From REEB95 sp050729835 (GTDB taxonomy: Bacteria; Pseudomonadota; Alphaproteobacteria; ATCC43930; CGMCC-115725): a stretch of DNA of 49,438 nucleotides. The first letter of the stretch is position 1, and every line of letters starts with the position of its first letter. The stretch is from positions 1 through 49,438 of the forward strand of contig JBOHLS010000020.1 of the NCBI GenBank assembly GCA_050729835.1. Direction: 5' to 3'. Under the pieces are notes generated by a model. It was given only the letters and a program-made list of their open reading frames with translations, ran no database searches and was not told where the DNA came from. The position numbers and the translations under genes are program-made. This document shows positions 15,941 to 24,771 of the stretch, in pieces.

Positions 15941-16162
15941 TCAACTGCGCCGCGTGCCGGCGACGAACAGGACCACGCCGAGGACGATGCTGATGATGCC
16001 GACGTAATTCGGGATGATGTAATCGGTTTCCTTCTCGGCATTCACCGTCAGCGAGCCGATTTTCGCCACCTGCTCCTGATGGCGGATCGGAACGACGTTC
16101 ACCGCCAAGGCGGCAATGCCGAGGACGACGAGCACGATCCCAGCGATCAGCAATTTCTTCAT
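15941..16162 (-). CDS. Small two-span membrane protein (73 aa)
   Basis: ATG 16162 follows GGGGAGAG by six bases. The protein has an N-terminal hydrophobic helix (LLIAGIVLVVLGIAALAVNV), a polar middle (PIRHQEQVAKIGSLTVNAEK) and a second helix (YVGIISIVLGVVLFVAGT) ending in RRS. It is a common architecture of small conserved inner-membrane proteins of unknown function. A TTG immediately before the ATG could add one codon. It lies 31 bp upstream of panC on the same strand and may be cotranscribed, but nothing connects its role to panC. Confidence 0.75.
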   Translation of the reverse strand: MKKLLIAGIVLVVLGIAALAVNVVPIRHQEQVAKIGSLTVNAEKETDYIIPNYVGIISIVLGVVLFVAGTRRS

Positions 16163-16241
16163 CAATCTCTCCCCTTGCGGTTCATATCCAATTCGGCGAC
16201 GCGAAAGCGGTTGCGGGTCATACCATATCGGGAGCGCCGCA

Positions 16242-16697
16242 TCAGCTAAACGCCAGACGCAGGATCGGCACCGTGTCGGGAAAGGTGTCCAGGCGCTGGG
16301 CTTCGTCCGGCGTCAGCCATTTGACCTGCGACGCGTCGTGCAGCGGCTCGCCCTCGCCTGCGCGCCAGTCGAGCAGCACGCAGACCAGCGTGAAATGCGT
16401 TATCACCTTGCCGGCTTCGTCCCGGCGGATCGCCTCGATGACGGTGAGCACCCGCGCCGGCTCGGCGGCGATGCCGGTCTCTTCCAGGAGCTCGCGCCGG
16501 GCGCATGCGAAGATCGTCTCGCCCAGCTCCTGCGCGCCGCCTGGAAAGCCCCATTTGCCGACGCCGGGCGGCAGCGAGCGCTGCGCCAGCAAGGCGCGGC
16601 CGTCGCGCCGCACGACCGCGAGGCAGCCGACGATCGGACGCTCGGGATAGAGGCGGCCGGGTTTGTTGGATGAGGGCCGTGCGTCCTCGGATGCCAT
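16242..16697 (-). CDS. NUDIX hydrolase
   Basis: A 151-aa pyrophosphohydrolase for nucleoside-diphosphate-linked substrates, cytosolic and Mg-dependent. The Nudix box is complete: GGAQELGETIFACARRELLE followed by ETGI, giving G-x5-E-x7-REL-x-EE-x-G-I at about residues 65-88. WGFPGG precedes it and YPERPIVGCLAVVRRDGRAL forms the first strands. The preference for ATG 16697 is based on length; an upstream in-frame start (16727) would add a low-complexity stretch. Closest in general form to ADP-ribose or NADH pyrophosphatase-like Nudix enzymes, but the substrate cannot be told. It lies 79 bp upstream of the small membrane protein gene. Confidence 0.88.
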   Translation of the reverse strand: MASEDARPSSNKPGRLYPERPIVGCLAVVRRDGRALLAQRSLPPGVGKWGFPGGAQELGETIFACARRELLEETGIAAEPARVLTVIEAIRRDEAGKVITHFTLVCVLLDWRAGEGEPLHDASQVKWLTPDEAQRLDTFPDTVPILRLAFS

Positions 16698-16729
16698 TGA
16701 ACGCGACGCCCGATCTGGCGGCGCCATTA

Positions 16730-16770
16730 CGCCCCCTCACCCTTCCCTCTCCCCCAAAATGGGGGGGGGA
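16730..16770. repeat. Palindrome family A, truncated copy
   Basis: Reads CGCCCCCTCACCCTTCCCTC followed by TCCCCC, four A/T bases and a run of nine G. This is the left half of the element seen complete at 23803-23899. It can fold CCCCC against GGGGG and stands immediately upstream of the NUDIX gene. Confidence 0.65.
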
Positions 16771-17204
16771 TGACACAACCGTGGCTCACTTGAACGATTC
16801 TGACAACACCCGTTCGAAGTAACTGCACTAGGTTCATTGAGCGGTATGCCGATCACGAGAGCCGCCTTGCGGCTTACTTCAATCCCGCCCTGGCACCAGC
16901 TGATCGCGCCGTGGCCGAGGTCGAGGGATGGATTTTGGGCGTTGCCGGCGCCGCATCCACAGCGGCAGGCAAGGTCTCATTTTCGACTTGATGTAACCGA
17001 CGCGGCCTGTCGTTGATCTGAAAGTGCTGGAATTCGTGCAGCGACAGACTTTCGCGCCGGATGATTTCGTGCTCTTGGATGATGGCGTGTGCGGCTCAAT
17101 CCGCAACTGGTGCAGAATGTGGTGCGCGCGATCAATTTTTCAACGAACGTGCAAAAATCTGTCGTGCGGTTTGTTCGATCGTTGAATTAACCTGACTCCA
17201 TCGA
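16771..17204. other. Gene-poor intergenic region, probable IS debris
   Basis: No intact gene can be defended in these 434 bp. On the minus strand, 16879-17090, one frame without a start gives the coherent stretch AAHAIIQEHEIIRRESLSLH, then HFQINDRPRRLHQVENETLP, and stops. This may be a decayed transposase fragment or an antisense reading of one. It adjoins the IS3 remnant at 17205-17270, so the whole interval is best read as remains of inserted DNA. Confidence 0.4.
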
Positions 17205-17270
17205 TCACGGCGAAACTCCCATGCGGACATTCCCAATGATCTGGTCTTCGGTGTATCGGCTCCGCTTTAT
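17205..17270 (-). mobile_element. IS3-family OrfA N-terminal remnant
   Basis: Minus-strand codons from 17270 read IKRSRYTEDQIIGNV, closely matching the first residues of IS3-type OrfA transposases (MKRSRYTEDQIIG...). The start ATG has become ATA, and the frame ends after about 20 codons at 17205. The upstream sequence, with a TGTAGACACGGGGAC start near 17316-17330, looks like the left end of such an IS. It touches the 3' end of the anti-sigma gene. Only this tip of the element is recognisable. Confidence 0.6.
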
Positions 17271-17326
17271 CGTCGGTCTCCAGCCGAAGCAGGTACTTGA
17301 GCGGAGCACACCATTTGTCCCCGTGT

Positions 17327-18013
17327 CTACATCGTCGTCAACGCGCCGACGAACACGACGGGACCGGTCGGTTGTTTGGTTGACGAGCCTCCTGGCGGTT
17401 CGACGCTGATCGCGAGCGTGGCGCCGCTGCGCACGGCTGGCGGCACGACAGAGAGCCGCAATATGCCATCGGCGGGAATGACCCCGAGCGCCTGCGGTTG
17501 GACGGCACCCGGCGCGATCGCCCAGAGCTCGAAGGCGCGACCGTTGGGCGGGCGTTCGTCGACGATAGGGCTGATTATCAGGCCGTCGCGCCCGACCATC
17601 GCCAGCCAATTCGGCTGGTTCTGCTGCGGCGCGTGGAGAACCGCGACAAACCGAGAGGCCGGCGGGATCGGCGCGAGGGCAATATAGAGCGCGAGCAAGG
17701 CGGCGATTGCTGCGCAAGCAGCCGTCGCCCACCGCCAGGGCGTCGGCCGGTTCCACAGCGGTAATGCCGCGCCACGTTGCGCAGCGCCGCCGAGGCGGGA
17801 TGCGATCGCGTCCCAGGTGCCAGCAGGAGGTTCCGCGGGTGATGCCAGCGCCGCGAGCGGATGAAGATGCGTTTCCCAGAACGCGACGGCACGGCGCAAC
17901 TCGGCGTTGGTCGCGAGCGCGGTTTTGACCTCTCGCCTGTCCGACGGTTCGAGCACGCCGAGAACGTACTCGCCGGCCAGGGCATGAATTTCGTCGCGCG
18001 TTTCCGGGATCAT
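17327..18013 (-). CDS. Anti-sigma factor, RskA/anti-sigma-K type
   Basis: A 228-aa single-span membrane protein that would hold the adjacent ECF sigma factor inactive. The N-terminal 85 residues are the cytoplasmic anti-sigma domain (EIHALAGEYVLGVLEPSDRR, ELRRAVAFWETHLHPLAALA). One transmembrane helix follows (WATAACAAIAALLALYIALA). The rest is the periplasmic RskA C-terminal domain, with NWLAMVGRDGLIISP, GRAFELWAIAPGAVQPQALG and GATLAISVEPPGGSSTKQPT, as in RskA. ATG 18013 overlaps the sigma stop as ATGA, so the two are coupled. The last residues (FVGALTTM) run directly into IS3-like sequence, so the natural C-terminus may have been replaced at the insertion. Family assignment is strong. Confidence 0.87.
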   Translation of the reverse strand: MIPETRDEIHALAGEYVLGVLEPSDRREVKTALATNAELRRAVAFWETHLHPLAALASPAEPPAGTWDAIASRLGGAAQRGAALPLWNRPTPWRWATAACAAIAALLALYIALAPIPPASRFVAVLHAPQQNQPNWLAMVGRDGLIISPIVDERPPNGRAFELWAIAPGAVQPQALGVIPADGILRLSVVPPAVRSGATLAISVEPPGGSSTKQPTGPVVFVGALTTM

Positions 18014-18567
18014 GATTCGAGGCAGCTCCGCAGCGCGAGCAGGCCGCGCCGCACCCAGCTCTTTACGGTGCCGATCGGCGCCGCGAGGCGCGCCGCGATG
18101 TCGGAATGGGAAAATCCGTCGACGAAAGCCAGCAGCACGCATCGTCGCTGGTTATCGTCGAGCGCGCCCAGGCAGCGCCACAAGGCAACCGCACTAGCTT
18201 CGGCGTCGATGCCCTCGATCACGTCTGGCTCGAATGACTGCTCACCCAGCGCCGGATCGTCGGAAAGCACCTCGCGCCCATATTTGCGCACCGCGTCGAG
18301 AGCGCGGAAGCGGACGATGCCGGTGAGCCAAGCCGCCGCCGCGCCGCGTTCCGCCGAATACGTCCACGCGTTCTGCCAAACCTGAAGGAATGCTTCCTGC
18401 AACACCTCGGCGGCGATCTCCGGCCGACGCACGATGCGGAGCGCGGCGCCGTAGAGCCGGCGCGATTCGAGGTCGTAAAGCTGCCTCAAAGCCGCGTGGC
18501 TGCCCCGCCCGACAGCTTCGATCAGAATCGCGGCGGCGGACAGCGAAGCGGCTGGATCATCGGTCAT
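18010..18567 (-). CDS. ECF RNA polymerase sigma factor, SigK-like
   Basis: A 185-aa group IV sigma factor. The region 2 part (LRQLYDLESRRLYGAALRIV, AAEVLQEAFLQVWQNAWTYS, AWLTGIVRFRALDAVRKYG) binds core polymerase and the -10. Region 4 (LDDNQRRCVLLAFVDGFSHS, DIAARLAAPIGTVKSWVRRG) is the helix-turn-helix for the -35. ATG 18567 puts region 2 at the usual distance. The gene overlaps its anti-sigma factor and diverges from the FAS1 gene 262 bp away. In mycobacteria SigK/RskA controls fasciclin-like MPT70/MPT83, so the same pairing here suggests the FAS1 gene is a target. That link is inference from synteny. Confidence 0.92.
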   Translation of the reverse strand: MTDDPAASLSAAAILIEAVGRGSHAALRQLYDLESRRLYGAALRIVRRPEIAAEVLQEAFLQVWQNAWTYSAERGAAAAWLTGIVRFRALDAVRKYGREVLSDDPALGEQSFEPDVIEGIDAEASAVALWRCLGALDDNQRRCVLLAFVDGFSHSDIAARLAAPIGTVKSWVRRGLLALRSCLES

Positions 18568-18828
18568 GGCAGGATTGCAACCGCGGTGGGCCCATGGCTG
18601 AACCGCACGGTGCCGAGAAACCGCGCTTTTGTCTATCCCATGAGAAACGGCGCAATCCAAATGCACTTTATCCGCCTCCAGTTCCACGCCGCTATCATGT
18701 ATTACGCGGCGTTGGCCGATCCGGATGCGGAATCTTTGCATCCGCTCGGGCGTCTGCTCCGTAGACCCTCGTACAAGCCGCGCCGGCGAAGGGCAGGCCG
18801 ACGCCCGCGGACGAAACAGGGAGTACCC

Positions 18829-19383
18829 ATGAACAGGATCAAGTTGGTCGGTGTCACGGCGCTCGTCGCGCTGGCCGTCGCCGGAACCGCCATCGCCGCC
18901 AGCGACCCGATGGTCGGCGGCGCGCCGATGTACGCCAGCAAGAACATCATCCAGAATGCCGTGGACTCGAAGGATCACACCACCCTCGTCGCCGCGGTCA
19001 AGGCCGGCGGGCTGGTCGACACGCTCGAGGGACCGGGTCCCTTTACCGTGTTTGCGCCGACCAACGAGGCCTTTGCGGCGCTGCCGGCGGGCACGGTCGA
19101 TACGCTGCTGAAGCCAGAGAACAAGCCAACGCTCGATAAAATCCTCACCTACCACGTCGTTCCCGGCAAGCTCGATACGAAGGCGCTCGACAAGATGATC
19201 ATGGACGGCGGCGGACGGGCTGAGCTCAAGACCGTCGAAGGCGGAACGCTCACCGTCACCGGCGCCGGCAGGCATTTGATGGTTACAGATGCCAAGGGCG
19301 ACACCGCCAAGGTGACGATTCCCAACGTCTATCAGAGCAACGGCGTCATCATGGTCGTCAACAAGGTGTTGATGCCGAACTAG
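18829..19383 (+). CDS. Secreted fasciclin (FAS1) domain protein
   Basis: A 184-aa exported protein: signal peptide LVGVTALVALAVAGTAIAAS, then one FAS1 domain. H1 is KNIIQNAVDSKDHTTLVAAV, and GPFTVFAPTNEAFAALP is the conserved central motif. LTYHVVPGKLDTKAL carries the YH motif, and IPNVYQSNGVIMVVNKVLMP is H2. FAS1 proteins mediate adhesion or surface interactions outside the cell. ATG 18829 follows GGGAG by six bases. It is monocistronic, ended by a strong terminator at 19398, and lies divergent from the sigma/anti-sigma pair. Single-domain members of this length (about 180 aa) are common in alphaproteobacteria. Confidence 0.93.
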   Translation: MNRIKLVGVTALVALAVAGTAIAASDPMVGGAPMYASKNIIQNAVDSKDHTTLVAAVKAGGLVDTLEGPGPFTVFAPTNEAFAALPAGTVDTLLKPENKPTLDKILTYHVVPGKLDTKALDKMIMDGGGRAELKTVEGGTLTVTGAGRHLMVTDAKGDTAKVTIPNVYQSNGVIMVVNKVLMPN

Positions 19384-19397
19384 GCAGCTTCCTCCCT

Positions 19398-19434
19398 GAG
19401 CGGGTCGCCTCCCCCGGGCGCCCGCTCTTTTTTT
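19398..19434 (+). terminator. Rho-independent terminator of the FAS1 gene
   Basis: GAGCGGG at 19398-19404 pairs with CCCGCTC at 19421-19427 and is followed by seven T. The loop CGCCTCCCCCGGGCG can extend the stem by further G-C pairs. It starts 15 bp after the FAS1 stop codon. Confidence 0.88.
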
Positions 19435-19595
19435 CTAACGAAGCACCATCAAGCGGTCGACGAAGATGCCTGGCATGATGACAGTTTTAGGGTCGAGCGT
19501 GCCGGACTCGACGATCTCCCTTGCCCGCGTCACGGCAATGCGATGACCAACGATCGTCGAATCTATCACCATCGGCTATTGGGAAGACCGAGGCT

Positions 19596-20003
19596 ATGAA
19601 TGGTATGCGGGAATTTAGCGGACGCATCGAGATACGAATCCTGCAAGTCGTCGTCGCCATCGGCAGTCTGGTGCCGATTGCCGCCGGCGGTTCGGGTATG
19701 ATCCTCGGGCCCAGATTTTTCGGCGTTCGCGTCGTTGCCTCAGCCGACCTCGATGGACATTTCCGCTATCTTTCCGGTCTACTATTGGGAATCGGAATTG
19801 CCTATCTATCGGCCGTGCCGAGAATTGAGAATCGGCGGCGGCGATTTCTTCTGCTCGCCGGGTTGGTTATTTTGGGCGGACTTGGCCGCCTGCTGTCTGT
19901 TCTAATGCACGGAGCGCCGTCACAGAGCACAATCTTCGCGCTCGCCATGGAGTTGGCGGTGACGCCCGCCATAACCCTTTGGCAGTTGCGCGTGACTCGA
20001 TAA
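19596..20003 (+). CDS. DUF4345-type four-span membrane protein
   Basis: A 135-aa protein with four hydrophobic spans. Recognisable is the DUF4345 pattern: LQVVVAIGSLVPIAAGGSGM, DLDGHFRYLSGLLLGIGIAY (with the conserved HFRYLSG), the polar RIENRRRRFLLLAGLVILGG and GRLLSVLMHGAPS, ending MELAVTPAITLWQLRV. DUF4345 proteins are inner-membrane proteins with no known activity. ATG 19596 is chosen as the first ATG near GACCGAGG; another at 19605 would shorten it by three residues. The base composition is a little lower in GC than the genes around it. It stands alone. Confidence 0.75.
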   Translation: MNGMREFSGRIEIRILQVVVAIGSLVPIAAGGSGMILGPRFFGVRVVASADLDGHFRYLSGLLLGIGIAYLSAVPRIENRRRRFLLLAGLVILGGLGRLLSVLMHGAPSQSTIFALAMELAVTPAITLWQLRVTR

Positions 20004-20172
20004 ACGGTACTTTACGAATACGAGCAGTCTTCCACAGGTGCGCAAAAGGAAACCGATTTGAGCAACTTTGCGCGATCCGTTGAAATGAATCCCGGGCACG
20101 TGCCCCGTTCAGAAATCTCGAACCTGACGTGATCGGTGTTGTCAGAACCGTTCAAGTCGGCGGCGATTGTTT

Positions 20173-20268
20173 CATCCCCCCCAAAAAATGGGGAGAGGGT
20201 TGCGAAGGGTTGGCGAGCCCTGAGTTTGTCGAAGGGCGAGCCTTACCCGAAGCTGGGTGAGGGGGTCT
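20173..20268. repeat. Palindrome family A, partly truncated copy
   Basis: CATCCCCCCAAAAAATGGGG and GAGAGGGTTGCGAAGGGTTG, then GCGAGCCTTACCC and GCTGGGTGAGGGGGTC. It matches the right three quarters of 23803-23899. It sits 2 bp downstream of the thiC stop and could terminate that transcript. Confidence 0.7.
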
Positions 20269-20270
20269 GC

Positions 20271-22103
<1,833 letters not shown>

Positions 22104-22161
22104 GGGGTCGCCTCCTTCGCGCGCTAAGTTGCGGGACCGGTCGGCGGAGGGACGCGTGAGC

Positions 22162-22260
22162 GAGTTCCTGTCCCTACGCCGGTACGATCCGGATCAGGTT
22201 CAAAGGGTTCCCGCGCCGTCTCGCGGTGTCTCAGCCCCTGTCGGCGGGGCTCCCCTTGGA
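22162..22260 (-). promoter_or_regulatory. TPP riboswitch (THI element) of thiC
   Basis: On the minus strand the segment carries the THI-box order: GGGGAGCC, GGGGCTGAGACACC, GAACCCTTTGAACCTGATC, CGGATCGTACCGGCGTAGGG. These are the pyrimidine-binding CUGAGA, the pyrophosphate-side helix with ACCUGAUC, and the closing GUAGGGA. It lies upstream of thiC only. Confidence 0.95.
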
Positions 22261-22382
22261 ATCGCCTGTAGTATTTGGACGGTCCGGCGGCCGCGTCAAG
22301 CCGCAAATCCCGGATGCTGGCGTCCGCAACCGCCGAAGCTATACTCCGGCTCGGCCGCATCGTCGGCAGGGGATTGGGCAGA

Positions 22383-22721
22383 TTGATCCGCGTCCGGCAC
22401 GTCATCGCTCTCGTCACCCTGGCGCTCGCCGGGTGCAGCAACTTCGCGCCGTACGAAACCCAAACGCCGAATCTGGGCCCGAACGACCAGCGGCGGGAGA
22501 CCACCCAGGAGATGGTCACGGCCGCCGGCGCCAACCCGGCCGACGCGCCGGTCTCGGTCTGCTACAGCCGGCTGGCATCGACGCCGGATCAGGTCAAGGC
22601 CGTCGCCGCCAGCGAATGCGGCAAGGGCGCGACGCCAGTGCTGGTCGACCAGGGCATGGACCTCACCGCGTGCTCGCTTTTGATCCCGGTCCGCGCCACC
22701 TTCAGCTGCGCCGCCCACTGA
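22383..22721 (+). CDS. Small lipoprotein (112 aa)
   Basis: The TTG at 22383 gives LIRVRHVIALVTLALAGCSN, a short signal with the lipobox LALAGC; Cys at about residue 18 would be acylated. The rest is polar and has four more cysteines (VSVCYSRLAS, ASECGKGA, DLTACSL, ATFSCAAH), probably forming two disulfides in the periplasm. Starts further upstream in the same frame (22275) would place a long Arg/Ala segment before the signal and overlap the riboswitch side, so they are less likely. Similar short lipoproteins with a YSRLASTPDQVKAVAASEC motif occur in alphaproteobacteria, function unknown. Confidence 0.72.
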   Translation: MIRVRHVIALVTLALAGCSNFAPYETQTPNLGPNDQRRETTQEMVTAAGANPADAPVSVCYSRLASTPDQVKAVAASECGKGATPVLVDQGMDLTACSLLIPVRATFSCAAH

Positions 22722-22845
22722 CGGGCCTGCGCCCACGGTGTCACACCTAACGTCGATGTGATCAATCGAGCCAACCGGCCCGGTATTATGCTTCGAGCAA
22801 GACCGCGCCGAATGAGCCGCCAATAACGCTTGGGGGAACACCGCC

Positions 22846-23310
22846 ATGACGCAAGAGATCGTCGACCGCAATCGCCTGATCTTTCCGGGGCTCACCGGAC
22901 TCTACGAGACGTTTTCGCCGGCTTCGTATTCGTTCATGCGCTTCGCCGCCGGCGCGGTGCTGGTGCCGCACGGCATCCAGAAACTGATGAACTTCAGCTG
23001 GAATTCATTATCGCCCTACATCGAGAAGGTCATGGGCGTGCCCTACCCGATGGAATGGGCATACCTTGCGGTGTTCGCCGAATCGGTGGCCGCGTTTTGC
23101 CTGGCGATCGGCTTGTTCACGCGCCTCGCCGCGTTGATCCTGCTGATCCACATGGGCGTGATCATCGTCTGGTTCCAATGGCATTTCGGCTATTTCTGGA
23201 CCAACAAGGGTATCGAATACGCGCTGCTGTGGTGGCTGCTGTTCCTGGCGATCTTCTTCCACGGCGGCGGGCGCTATTCGGTCGACCGCCTGCTCGGTAA
23301 GGAATTCTAG
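22846..23310 (+). CDS. DoxX family membrane protein
   Basis: A 154-aa inner-membrane protein with four spans: YSFMRFAAGAVLVPHGIQKL (the DoxX opening with conserved HG), MEWAYLAVFAESVAAFCLAI, LAALILLIHMGVIIVWFQW and EYALLWWLLFLAIFFHGGGR. The final FFHGGGRYSVD is the family signature. DoxX-like proteins are linked to redox or sulfur stress, but a precise role is not known. ATG 22846 is preceded by GGGGGAACACCGCC. It is monocistronic between a lipoprotein gene and the pilin gene. Confidence 0.9.
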   Translation: MTQEIVDRNRLIFPGLTGLYETFSPASYSFMRFAAGAVLVPHGIQKLMNFSWNSLSPYIEKVMGVPYPMEWAYLAVFAESVAAFCLAIGLFTRLAALILLIHMGVIIVWFQWHFGYFWTNKGIEYALLWWLLFLAIFFHGGGRYSVDRLLGKEF

Positions 23311-23528
23311 GCGGGGCGCGCGGCACAGCCGCGTCCGTGAGGCGACAAATCGCCGACAATTTTACTCAAATCAGCGTACGAAACCGGGGGAAACTGCCGC
23401 GTTTTGTCGGATTAGGCGCCGACGATCCTTGGGCACCGCGGCGCCGGCGGCGGCGACTTTTAAGCATGACTTAACAACGAACCGGGACAATGGCCGCGTC
23501 CCACTGGATCCACTGGAGAACCGAGACC

Positions 23529-23687
23529 ATGAAGACCCTCACCAAGCTATTCCGCGACGAGGCGGGCGCAACGGCCATCGAGTACGGCCTGATCGCTGCG
23601 CTCATCGCGGTCGTCATCGTCACGGCGGTGACCACCATCGGCACCAACCTGACCACGACCTTCAACAAGGTTGCCAACAACCTGTAA
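23529..23687 (+). CDS. Flp/Fap-type pilin precursor
   Basis: A 52-aa prepilin: basic leader KTLTKLFRDE, then GATAIEYGLIAALIAVVIVT, the Glu-Tyr motif after Gly-Ala that defines Flp pilins and the cleavage site of a TadV-type peptidase. The hydrophobic half that follows (VTTIGTNLTTTFNKVANNL) packs in the fibre. Such pilins form bundled surface fibres assembled by the tad system, but no tad, cpa or rcp gene is in the window, so it is an orphan pilin. ATG 23529 follows GGAGAACC by ten bases. A palindrome and a terminator follow directly. Confidence 0.93.
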   Translation: MKTLTKLFRDEAGATAIEYGLIAALIAVVIVTAVTTIGTNLTTTFNKVANNL

Positions 23688-23696
23688 TTCCGCCTT

Positions 23697-23714
23697 CGTA
23701 TAAGCGCTTATACG
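23697..23714. repeat. Perfect 18-bp palindrome after the pilin gene
   Basis: CGTATAAGCGCTTATACG is fully self-complementary and begins ten bases after the pilin stop, before the terminator. It could be a protein-binding site or an mRNA 3'-end stabiliser. Confidence 0.7.
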
Positions 23715-23717
23715 GAA

Positions 23718-23744
23718 ACCTCCGGCCAAAGGCCGGGGGTTTTT
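23718..23744 (+). terminator. Rho-independent terminator of the pilin gene
   Basis: CCTCCGGCC, loop AAA, GGCCGGGGG and then five T. It starts about 30 bp after the pilin stop codon and would end a short monocistronic mRNA. Confidence 0.88.
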
Positions 23745-23802
23745 GCTTGGCCGGAATTCGCCGGCAGGCGGTTGTTAGGGCCTGATCGGTTGAGATCGAA
23801 TC

Positions 23803-23899
23803 ACGCCCCCTCAGCCTTCCCTCTCCCCCAACTGGGGGGAGAGGGTTGCTTTGGGTTGGCGAGCGCAGCGAGCCTTACCCAAAGCTGGGTGAGGGGGTC
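23803..23899. repeat. Palindrome family A, most complete copy
   Basis: CGCCCCCTCAGCCTTCCCTC, then TCCCCC facing GGGGGG, GAGAGGGTTGCTTTGGGTTG, GCGAGCGCAGCGAGCC, and TTACCCAAAGCTGGGTGAGG. The outer arms CCCCCTCA and TGAGGGGG pair across about 90 bp. Shorter copies are at 16730, 20173 and 40641. Confidence 0.75.
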
Positions 23900-23964
23900 A
23901 TGGCGATCCAGGCAAATTCACATGTTCTGGATGGCTTCGCTCCCGTCGGTCGCTCGCCATGACA
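23898..23964. repeat. Palindrome family B, short copy
   Basis: Starts TCATGGCGATCCAGG and ends TCGCTCGCCATGACA, enclosing GGATGGCTTCGCTCCC. The outer arms TCATGGCGA and TCGCCATGA are perfect inverses. It directly abuts the family A element. Confidence 0.65.
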
Positions 23965-23993
23965 ATTAATATCAGTCGACCAAGGAATACCCC

Positions 23994-24701
23994 CTACGCC
24001 CGGCGCACGGTTTCGGCCGACTGGCCGAACAACACCTTGCGCGCCTCGGGGCTGGTGTTGGGGACCGCCTGGCTGCGATAGATTTCGCCTTTCGCGTAGG
24101 CGCGCTGCACCGCCGGCCGCGCCTTGATCGCCTCGAACCAGCGCTTCAGATTGGGATAATCCTCGAGTTTCTGGCCCTGGCGCTCGTAGGGCACGACCCA
24201 GGGATACGAGGCCATGTCGGCGATCGAATAGGCGCCGGCGAGGAACTCGCCGTGCTTGAGCTGATTGTCCATCACGGCATAGAGCCGGCTGGTTTCCTTA
24301 ACGTAGCGCTCGATCGCGTAGGGCAGCTTTTCCGGCGCGTATTGGCTGAAATGATGGTTCTGCCCGGCCATCGGCCCGAGTCCACCGACCTGCCAGAACA
24401 GCCATTGCAGCGTGTCGAAGCGGCCGCGCAGATCCTTGGCCATGAACCTGCCGGTCTTCTCCGCGAGATAGGCCAGGATGGCGCCGGATTCGAAAATGCT
24501 GACCGGCTTGCCCTTGTCCGCCGGCTCGTCGTCGACGATCGCCGGCATGCGATTGTTGGGCGAGAGCTTGAGGAACTCGGGCTTGAACTGATCGCCTTTC
24601 GAGATGTTGACCGGCACGATCCGGTACGGCACCCCGGCTTCCTCGAGGAAGATGGTGATTTTGTGCCCGTTCGGCGTCGGCCAGTAATGCAGTTCGATCA
24701 C
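23994..24701 (-). CDS. Glutathione S-transferase family protein, YfcG/YghU-like
   Basis: A 235-aa cytosolic GST of the Nu-type. The thioredoxin-fold N-terminal domain reads HYWPTPNGHKITIFLEEAGV; the TPNG(H)K motif with the catalytic Asn/Thr in place of Ser/Tyr marks the YfcG group, which acts as a GSH-dependent disulfide reductase. SPNNRMPAIVDDE and IFESGAILAYLAEKTGR complete the GSH site, and the C-terminal helices carry GRFDTLQWLFWQVGGLGPMA and FLAGAYSIADMASYPWV. ATG 24701 gives full length. It is isolated from the thi genes by 70 bp. Confidence 0.9.
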   Translation of the reverse strand: MIELHYWPTPNGHKITIFLEEAGVPYRIVPVNISKGDQFKPEFLKLSPNNRMPAIVDDEPADKGKPVSIFESGAILAYLAEKTGRFMAKDLRGRFDTLQWLFWQVGGLGPMAGQNHHFSQYAPEKLPYAIERYVKETSRLYAVMDNQLKHGEFLAGAYSIADMASYPWVVPYERQGQKLEDYPNLKRWFEAIKARPAVQRAYAKGEIYRSQAVPNTSPEARKVLFGQSAETVRRA

Positions 24702-24771
24702 GTCGCCTCTCCTTCGCGCAGCGCGGATGAACCGGCACTATGAGACGCGGCCGGCGCGGGCGGCAAGGTGC

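Noticed and set aside
16879..17106. A 75-codon minus-strand gene starting MRIEPHTPS
   Set aside because: Its composition is Ser/Arg/Pro-rich; a neighbouring frame without a start looks more protein-like, so this interval is treated as IS debris.
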